A stretch of DNA of 6,021 nt from Bacillota bacterium. GTDB lineage: Bacteria; Bacillota; Clostridia; DSM-8532. Location of the stretch: assembly GCA_023426765.1 (NCBI GenBank), contig JAEZBW010000538.1:1-6021 (forward strand), read 5' to 3'. A program made the position numbers and the translations under genes. The notes under the pieces were generated by a model that was given only the letters and a program-made list of their open reading frames with translations, was not told the origin of the DNA and ran no database searches. Position 1 is the first letter of the stretch. Every line of letters begins with the position of its first letter. Below are positions 1 to 4,542 of the stretch, piece by piece.

Positions 1-2942
1 ACATTGGCGGTAACGTCCACCGTGACTGCGCCCTGTGCGCTCGGCGTGATGTCCGCCGTGTATTCGGTACCGCTCACGGTTACAAAATTACCTGCCGTTC
101 CGTTGCCGACCGTGATATCTCCGATCACAAAGCCTGTGACGCTCTCGCTGAATGTGATGGTAACCGAAATGGGTGAAGTGTTCGTATTAGTCGGCGCAGC
201 GGATGTAATCGTAACCGTCGGTGTGATTTTGTCAATCGTATATGTCTCACCGATTGTGTAGCCTCCGGCTATCGCGTTTCCGGTGGCGTCGGTGATACCT
301 GTTCCGCTGCTGTTCAGGTCGAGCCGCAGAGTACCGTCACCAGTGATTGAGATCACCGTTACGTCAATCGTTGTACCGTCAGGTGCCGATACGGTAGCAA
401 TTGTGCCGGAAGCGGTATCAGTCGCCGTCAGCGTGAAGTCGAGAATGTCTACTCCCGTAACGGCCTCGCTGAAGGTAACGCGGAAAGTAACGTTAGAGGC
501 GTTTGTCATCGAATTAGAGGGCGACTGCCTGACGATGCTGCTTACCGCCGGCGCAGTGGCATCTACCTTGACTGAGGCCGTACTGCCAATAGAATTCAGC
601 GTAAGATTTGCGTTATTTAAAGCGGCATCCTGAATCGTTCCGCCGTTAGCGGTAAGCGCACCTACCGTAATCCCATCGCTGTCGTTATCGACTGCCTGCA
701 CAGTATAGCGGAAAACCAGTGCAGAGCTGCTGCCGGACACATAATCGGCATAACGGGTTGTGGAACCGATAGTAAGCGCAATTCGAGGCGTTCCGCCGGC
801 GGTGTTCACAGTCACGGCTTCACTATAGTTTACCGTAAAGTCAAGATTTTGACCTGCCTTATAGGTGGCGTTTGCAGGCACGGTAACTGAGGTAACAGCC
901 GGAGACATGTCGTCGACGACCGTTATTGTAAACGCCTTATCGTAAGTCAGATTGCCGGTGCCGCTGTCCGTCGTACGCACCCGGACACTGTAGGTGCCCG
1001 CCGCAAGAGAGGACGCGTTATTCGCGCGGAGCGTAGAGCCCGAAATATTAAACGATTCGTTGTTGCCGTCGCCGTCGCCGCTTACGAGCGTATAGGTAAA
1101 GCTGTCTGCGTTGTCCACATCTATAGTGTCGAGCGTTCCCACTGTGGCATTAAGCCCTCCGCTTTGATTAATCGATGTGTTGGTTAGAGTGATGTCCGTC
1201 GGAGGTTCGTTTATGTTGTTAATCGTAATAGTGAAGGACTTTTCAAAAAATAAACTGCCCTGATCGGTTGTGCGGATACGCACCGAGTAGCTGCTTTTTG
1301 TTTCATAGTCAGGGCTGTTCGTGATGCGCAGGCTATTGCTGCTAATGTTGAACGAGGCGTTGTCCGTTGAGCCAGTCCCTGCAACAAGCGTATAAGTAAA
1401 GGTGTTGCCCGCATCGGGGTCGGTGCTTGAAAGCGTACCTACAACAGTATTTGCGTCAACATTTTCATCTACCGAGCTTGGCGACAAGGTTATATCAGTC
1501 GGCGTTTCATTGCGGTCGTTAATCGTAATAGTAAAGGTCTTTTCGTAATACAACCCGCCCTGATCGGTTGTTCGAATACGCACAGAATAGCTGTTTTTTG
1601 TTTCATAGTCAGGGCTGTTCGATATACGCAGACTTGTGCCGCTGATGTTGAACGCTGTACTGGTAGTATCTCCGTCTACGGAGACAACTGTGTATGTAAA
1701 GGTGTCGCCCAAATCGGGGTCAGTCGTGGCAAGCGTACCAACGGCAGTGTTCGCTATGACATTTTCATTGACCGAGGTAGCGGAAAGTGAAATGTCTGTA
1801 GGCGGGGCGTTGGCGGGCGCAAAGGTCGGATAACCATCTGCCCCTGTCATCCACGAGCTGTAAGAGCCCTTGTTTGCGTTTAGAATCGCTACAAAGTCTG
1901 GAAGCTTCATATCCGAGGTAGATTTGCCAATGCAATCTGTCAAAGAACCTGTAATACTACCGCTTCCCGAAAACAAATCGCTATTCCAATATGAATTGCG
2001 GACAGTACCGATAGATTCGCTTACTAAACCACCGGCGATGGAGTCACTAATTCCCGCCGCCGAATAACAGTTTGTGATTGCCCCTTCATTGTAACTTGCA
2101 ATGCCCCCGGCAGTATCAGCACCGGTTATATTGCCCAGGTTATAGCAATTGGTAACCACACCCGAAGTTTGATTCCACCCGACAATTCCGCCAGCATCTG
2201 AATATGAGGTTTGGGTTGCCTGAATAAGGCCGGTATTGTAGCAGTCGTATATCGTTCCGCTGTTTATACCCGTGATGCCGCCTGCCATTTTTTGACTGGT
2301 CACGTTGGCTGAGTTTACGCAGTGATAGATACTCCCCTCGTTTGTGTTTAATCCAGCAATACCTCCGTAGTAAAGATTGTTGTCATAAGTATCTCCAACT
2401 ATCGAGCCTGATACTGAGCAACCGGAAATTTCGCCGTAGTTATAGCCGCAGATGCCGGCGCAGTAAGCCTGGCCATTGGTTATATTTACGTTTATGAGAT
2501 TTATATCTTTTATAATTGCAGAAGAACCAGTATATCCAAAAAGACCACATGTTTGGGCACCTGTGAAGCCTGCAGCATCTATGTAAAGCCCGGCAATCGT
2601 ATGTCCAGCTCCATCAAATGTGCCTGAAAATTTGGCTACACTCATATCATTTGAATTTGATATGGGTGTCCAGGGATAACCGTTTAACACAATATCCACA
2701 GCCAGCGTAATTGTTTTCCCTGCGAATGAGTCTGTTCCTGCATTACATAATGCAGCAAGCCCCGCCAACTGCTCAGCTGTGGTTATGGTAAAAGAAGTGG
2801 CAGTTGGATTATACCAAGTGGTATCCGAAGTACCGTTCCATGTCACAGCCCTCGCGGGCAGCGTTAGCGCTGGCATAAGGCTAATCACCATTGCGAGTGT
2901 CATAAGCATTGCCAATACTCTTTTTCTTATTTGCTTAACCAT
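1..2942 (-). CDS. Large secreted/surface protein with GLUG, cadherin-like and bacterial Ig-like repeats (N-terminal 980 codons, 3' end outside window)
   Basis: The frame is open from an ATG at 2942-2940 to the left edge, so the C-terminus and any cell-wall anchor are not visible. A signal peptide covers residues 1-32: basic MVKQIRKR, a hydrophobic core, then PARA before the likely cleavage site. Residues about 45-370 resemble a GLUG-repeat region, starting with a TTAEQLAGLA segment and FSGTFDGAGHTIAGL. Later repeats include GGIAGLN (near residue 193), GGITGIN (220), GGIVGWN (251) and GGIASYN (279), many followed by a Cys-Tyr-Asn. Residues 381-480, 481-580 and 581 to about 678 are three cadherin-like repeats with STDPD-type acidic turns, FTYTL, YSVRIRTTDQG and FTITI strands. 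From about 679 to 980 come Ig-like domains with FSEAVTG or FSESVTG motifs. The family role is adhesion or surface scaffolding; the specific ligand is unknown. The start is supported by a strong ribosome binding site. The gene is divergent from the TetR gene and may be under its control. Confidence 0.9.
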   Translation of the reverse strand, partial: MVKQIRKRVLAMLMTLAMVISLMPALTLPARAVTWNGTSDTTWYNPTATSFTITTAEQLAGLAALCNAGTDSFAGKTITLAVDIVLNGYPWTPISNSNDMSVAKFSGTFDGAGHTIAGLYIDAAGFTGAQTCGLFGYTGSSAIIKDINLINVNITNGQAYCAGICGYNYGEISGCSVSGSIVGDTYDNNLYYGGIAGLNTNEGSIYHCVNSANVTSQKMAGGITGINSGTIYDCYNTGLIQATQTSYSDAGGIVGWNQTSGVVTNCYNLGNITGADTAGGIASYNEGAITNCYSAAGISDSIAGGLVSESIGTVRNSYWNSDLFSGSGSITGSLTDCIGKSTSDMKLPDFVAILNANKGSYSSWMTGADGYPTFAPANAPPTDISLSATSVNENVIANTAVGTLATTDPDLGDTFTYTVVSVDGDTTSTAFNISGTSLRISNSPDYETKNSYSVRIRTTDQGGLYYEKTFTITINDRNETPTDITLSPSSVDENVDANTVVGTLSSTDPDAGNTFTYTLVAGTGSTDNASFNISSNSLRITNSPDYETKSSYSVRIRTTDQGSLFFEKSFTITINNINEPPTDITLTNTSINQSGGLNATVGTLDTIDVDNADSFTYTLVSGDGDGNNESFNISGSTLRANNASSLAAGTYSVRVRTTDSGTGNLTYDKAFTITVVDDMSPAVTSVTVPANATYKAGQNLDFTVNYSEAVTVNTAGGTPRIALTIGSTTRYADYVSGSSSALVFRYTVQAVDNDSDGITVGALTANGGTIQDAALNNANLTLNSIGSTASVKVDATAPAVSSIVRQSPSNSMTNASNVTFRVTFSEAVTGVDILDFTLTATDTASGTIATVSAPDGTTIDVTVISITGDGTLRLDLNSSGTGITDATGNAIAGGYTIGETYTIDKITPTVTITSAAPTNTNTSPISVTITFSESVTGFVIGDITVGNGTAGNFVTVSGTEYTADITPSAQGAVTVDVTAN
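903..1802 (-). repeat. Three tandem 300-bp repeats coding cadherin-like domains
   Basis: Units lie at about 1802-1503, 1502-1203 and 1202 to about 905. The first two are in register at exactly 300 bp: the same TTAATCGTAATAGT block occurs near 1219 and 1519, and the same block TTTCATAGTCAGGGCTGTTC occurs near 1300 and 1600. Each starts with a [PT]PTDI motif at residues 381, 481 and 581. The third is more diverged in DNA (for example SGGLNATVGTLDTIDVDNAD in place of DENVDANTVVGTLSSTDPD). This points to recent duplication of one domain, with the third copy older. Such repeats are sites of length variation by recombination. Confidence 0.9.
1833..2810 (-). repeat. GLUG-type protein repeat region inside the surface-protein gene
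   Basis: Residues about 45-370 of the surface protein. At least five glycine-rich units start with GG[IL]xxx(N) and continue with a short hydrophobic strand and C-[YV]-[NS]. Their first codons lie near 2366, 2284, 2192, 2108 and 2032, so spacing is about 25-31 residues. A degenerate unit (CGLFGYTG) and another (CAGICGYN) precede them. GLUG repeats are found in secreted bacterial proteins and probably form a beta-solenoid. The DNA itself is not strongly repeated; the repetition is visible mainly in the protein. Confidence 0.75.
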
Positions 2943-2949
2943 TTTGAAT

Positions 2950-2955
2950 CCTCCT
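2950..2955 (-). promoter_or_regulatory. Ribosome binding site of the surface-protein gene
   Basis: The minus strand reads AGGAGG seven bases before the ATG at 2942. This near-ideal site decides the start against the internal Met codons 12, 14, 18 and 23 within the signal peptide. Confidence 0.9.
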
Positions 2956-3000
2956 CGTATGATGCGGATATTTTTTATCAGGCAAGTGGAAAAGGCAATA

Positions 3001-3029
3001 ATAATCATGGTAAAATGAATTGATTTCAA
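3001..3029 (-). promoter_or_regulatory. Predicted sigma-A promoter of the surface-protein gene
   Basis: On the minus strand TTGAAA (3029-3024) is followed after 17 bases by GATTAT (3006-3001), a fair sigma-A type pair. It gives a leader of about 50 nt before the ATG at 2942. The palindrome at 3033-3052 lies directly upstream of the -35 element. A TetR-family protein bound there could touch polymerase at the -35 side. This was read by eye only; no start site has been mapped. Confidence 0.5.
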
Positions 3030-3032
3030 AGA

Positions 3033-3052
3033 TAACAGACCGCAGTCTGTTA
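3033..3052. promoter_or_regulatory. Near-perfect 20-bp palindrome, predicted operator of the divergent TetR-family regulator
   Basis: Two perfect 8-bp arms, TAACAGAC and GTCTGTTA, flank the centre CGCA, so 18 of 20 positions obey the dyad. Length, symmetry and position in the intergenic space next to a tetR gene are typical of TetR-family operators, which often carry CAGAC/GTCTG half-sites. It lies 53 bp upstream of the tetR start and immediately upstream of the predicted -35 of the divergent gene. The simplest reading is autoregulation plus control of the surface protein. That link is inferred. Confidence 0.75.
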
Positions 3053-3053
3053 A

Positions 3054-3068
3054 TAGAATTATTATATA
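3054..3068 (+). promoter_or_regulatory. Weak candidate -10 region for the tetR gene
   Basis: TAGAAT (3054-3059) and TATATA (3063-3068) are AT-rich -10-like hexamers 38-52 bases before the tetR start. Neither has a convincing -35 partner at 16-18 bases, since that space is occupied by the palindrome 3033-3052. If either is real, the operator overlaps the promoter and a bound repressor would block it. Confidence 0.3.
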
Positions 3069-3092
3069 TGAAGCGGAAAAAACATGCAATAT

Positions 3093-3099
3093 AGGAGAG
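3093..3099 (+). promoter_or_regulatory. Ribosome binding site of the tetR gene, deciding a TTG start
   Basis: AGGAGAG lies six bases before TTG at 3106. The only nearby ATG upstream (3084) is out of frame and reads through the ribosome binding site, so the TTG is the best start. Confidence 0.8.
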
Positions 3100-3105
3100 A
3101 TAAAG

Positions 3106-3711
3106 TTGGAAAACATAAAAACCGGTCTAAGGGAAAGGAAATCCGCCGAAACAAAAGAAAAAATATTCAGAAGCGCGGCGCTTTTGTATAGAGAATACGG
3201 CCTTGATAATGTCAGCCTGAATTCCATCATCAGCTATGCCGGCGTTTCCAAGGGGTCCTTCTATTCCCATTACGATTCCAGGGATTCTCTTGAAGCGGAC
3301 TTCATTAACGAGACAATCGACAGAATGGCTTTAAGTTATGAAGACATTTTCAACGGAGAAGCACCTGCGTCCGTAGTTTTTTCTACTCTGCTGGTAAGAG
3401 TGTCACATAATATTACAGAATATCTGGGCTACCCCCTCGTCAAAACCGCAGGTTTGATTCAAATCAGAAAAAGCATGAACCACGAAATACTGATGAGCTT
3501 CAACAAGGGTCTTTATGGCGCTGTCTACAGGCTTGTAAGTATGGGGATTGAACAAGGAGAATTTAAGACTTGCGACTGCGCCGAAACGGTAGCCGAGGAT
3601 ATTGTAATGACGATAAGGGGCTTTATTTTCGAATGGATAGTAAGATATCCGGACATGGATTTAATCGCCTGCCTGCAAAAGCATTTTAAAACCTACTTCG
3701 CGGGGCTATAA
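3106..3711 (+). CDS. TetR/AcrR-family transcriptional regulator
   Basis: 201 residues, the usual length for the family, starting at TTG and ending with TAA. Residues about 14-62 form the N-terminal DNA-binding domain: ETKEKIFRSAALLYREYG (helix 1), then the helix-turn-helix VSLNSIISYAGVSKGSFYSH at 36-55, followed by YDSRDSLEADFI. The AGVSKGSFYSHY stretch is the family hallmark. Residues about 75-201 are the helical ligand and dimer domain, which is too variable to predict a ligand. Members mostly act as dimeric repressors released by a small molecule. A 20-bp palindrome lies just upstream, in the region shared with the divergent surface-protein gene. Autoregulation and control of that neighbour are therefore likely but inferred. 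The next element downstream on this strand is a structured RNA region, not a co-transcribed protein gene. Confidence 0.93.
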   Translation: MENIKTGLRERKSAETKEKIFRSAALLYREYGLDNVSLNSIISYAGVSKGSFYSHYDSRDSLEADFINETIDRMALSYEDIFNGEAPASVVFSTLLVRVSHNITEYLGYPLVKTAGLIQIRKSMNHEILMSFNKGLYGAVYRLVSMGIEQGEFKTCDCAETVAEDIVMTIRGFIFEWIVRYPDMDLIACLQKHFKTYFAGL

Positions 3712-3720
3712 ACCGCGAAG
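3696..3720 (+). other. 8-bp inverted repeat overlapping the tetR stop codon
   Basis: CTTCGCGG (3696-3703) and CCGCGAAG (3713-3720) are perfect complements around a 9-nt loop that contains the TAA stop. No T-run follows, so it is not a standard terminator by itself. It may protect the mRNA 3' end or act together with the hairpin at 3741-3769. Confidence 0.5.
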
Positions 3721-3740
3721 AGTACCTAGCGTAATAAGCG

Positions 3741-3779
3741 TTTATCCTAAAAAGATGCGAGAGGATAAATTTAACTTTT
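3741..3779 (+). terminator. Possible weak terminator of tetR
   Basis: TTTATCCT (3741-3748) pairs with AGGATAAA (3762-3769) around a 13-nt loop and is followed by a T-rich stretch, TTTAACTTTT (3770-3779). The stem is AU-rich and the loop is long, so termination would be leaky. It separates the regulator from the RNA region downstream. Confidence 0.4.
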
Positions 3780-3793
3780 GCCCCAGTGGAGCA

Positions 3794-3814
3794 GAAGTTT
3801 GATACCAAATCTTC
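3794..3814 (+). other. Small hairpin upstream of the structured RNA
   Basis: GAAGTTTG (3794-3801) pairs with CAAA (3806-3809) and CTTC (3811-3814), leaving one bulged T and a four-base loop. It could be a 5' domain of the RNA if transcription starts before it, or a chance fold. Apart from this, a duplicated CTGACA (3829 and 3841) and the TATAAT at 3878, I see nothing assignable from 3780 to 3888. Confidence 0.3.
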
Positions 3815-3877
3815 CCGTGTGTCTTTAGCTGACAACTCACCTGACAGCCACAGCCAAATCCAACACTATATCCGCCC

Positions 3878-3883
3878 TATAAT
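3878..3883 (+). promoter_or_regulatory. Candidate -10 box for the structured RNA
   Basis: A consensus TATAAT lies about 70 bases before the first long-range helix of the RNA. It would place the 5' end near 3889-3892. No good -35 hexamer is seen 16-18 bases upstream, so this promoter is tentative. Confidence 0.35.
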
Positions 3884-3888
3884 ACCAT

Positions 3889-4406
3889 CATTCTTTTTAT
3901 CGAAACGACGTCATGAAAATACTCCTTTGGTAAACCATAGAGAGGATGGCACTGCTAAGCTTTTCATATCCATAAATTTATATTCAAATTACCCGGATAA
4001 AAATCGCACGCCTGGATATAGTAATAGCGTAGGAACATAACGGTTGAGCGAAGATTCATATTGTTCTCCAAAGGAGCAATATGGGTCGACCAAAGATTGT
4101 ATATGGATCGAAAGGTCTGTATGCAGTCGGAGGGAAGATTCCGTACGGTTAGGAAAGGTTTTGTTATGGTCGATTCCTATTGATCATAACGGGATCCCAA
4201 CTTATCGTACAGGGTCGAGTGAAGATAATGCAAAGTGCCGTAATGGTCTTATGCAGCCGAAAGGTTGTATATGGCTGTGAAGGTATTCTGCATTGTCGAA
4301 CGAACCATTACTACGGGTAATGAATTGCTTGGTTACGGTCGAAAGATCGTAGCCGGGTAAACAGTTATCTGTGGTAGTGCAAGATAGATCGTTATGCTCT
4401 TTTTTT
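3889..4406 (+). ncRNA. Large, highly structured non-coding RNA, ornate ROOL/GOLLD-like candidate (5' end uncertain)
   Basis: No plausible protein is encoded here, yet the plus strand folds almost continuously. Hairpins read directly: 4053-4087 (11 bp, a UU bulge, 4 bp, AAA loop); 4095-4128 (15 bp, GAAA tetraloop); 4157-4196 (up to 15 bp, 10-nt loop); 4224-4297 (9 bp, A/C mismatch, 6 bp, 3x3 G-A-rich internal loop, 6 bp, U/U mismatch, 9 bp, GAAA tetraloop); 4306-4322 (6 bp); 4325-4360 (16 bp, GAAA tetraloop); 4361-4372 (4 bp). Long-range helices are 3949-3957/4372-4380 (9 bp), 3989-3994/4355-4360 (6 bp, an alternative) and 4086-4091/4213-4218 (6 bp). Stems hold many G-U pairs that would be A/C mismatches on the other strand, so the plus strand is transcribed. 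A hairpin plus seven Ts ends it. About 520 nt, GNRA-capped arms and a Firmicute host suit ROOL or a relative, but the class is inferred from style and not from a recognised consensus. The 5' end rests on a weak promoter; helices are secure only from about 3949. Confidence 0.72.
4376..4406 (+). terminator. Rho-independent terminator-like end of the structured RNA
   Basis: AGTGCA (4376-4381) pairs with TGCTCT (4395-4400) apart from one U/U mismatch, and seven Ts (4400-4406) follow. The stem is short and shares 4376-4380 with the long-range helix to 3949-3957. The two would be mutually exclusive, with the terminator hairpin forming first during transcription. A run of Ts at exactly the end of the folded region supports a 3' end here. 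From 4407 to 4501 I see nothing assignable. Confidence 0.5.
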
Positions 4407-4501
4407 ATGCTTTCTGAACGGCTGGTGACATTAAAAAGTATTTCCATAACTCTCACTTTGTATATCAGGAATCTATGCTATTGTTATCATGTAATGCGCC
4501 A

Positions 4502-4533
4502 CCGGATCACCCGCTTTCCGCAAGGTGATCCGG
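4502..4533. terminator. GC-rich 10-bp hairpin between the convergent RNA and GH2 gene, likely terminator
   Basis: CCGGATCACC (4502-4511) and GGTGATCCGG (4524-4533) are perfect complements around a 12-nt loop. It starts nine bases after the GH2 stop on the minus strand, the expected place for that gene's terminator. The minus strand has no T-run after it; the plus strand reads GTTGCTGTTTTA. It may work as a bidirectional barrier or an mRNA 3'-end stabiliser rather than a textbook intrinsic terminator. Confidence 0.6.
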
Positions 4534-4542
4534 GTTGCTGTT

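Noticed and set aside
4..2067. Plus-strand open frames opposite the surface-protein gene (for example 4-261, 283-633, 1636-1833, 1870-2067)
   Set aside because: They are antisense shadows of the repeat-rich coding sequence, Val/Ser/Thr-rich because they mirror the minus-strand codons, without ribosome binding sites.
4041..4400. Recurring short motifs of about 21 nt (CGAAAGGT, TATATGG, TACGG) that look like a degenerate CRISPR or tandem repeat
   Set aside because: There is no constant repeat with unique spacers. The recurrence is explained by paired arms of successive hairpins with GAAA loops.
3815..4406. Group II intron, suggested by GTGTG at 3815 and GAAA-capped hairpins
   Set aside because: No domain V hairpin with its AGC triad and two-base bulge, no bulged-A domain VI and no reverse transcriptase were seen. 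CGTACGGTT at 4142-4150 only superficially resembles a domain V strand.
3889..4406. RNase P RNA, tmRNA, 6S RNA or a T-box leader
   Set aside because: The conserved RNase P and tmRNA core motifs and the T-box TGGNACCGCG sequence are absent, and there is no downstream gene on the plus strand to be controlled as a leader.
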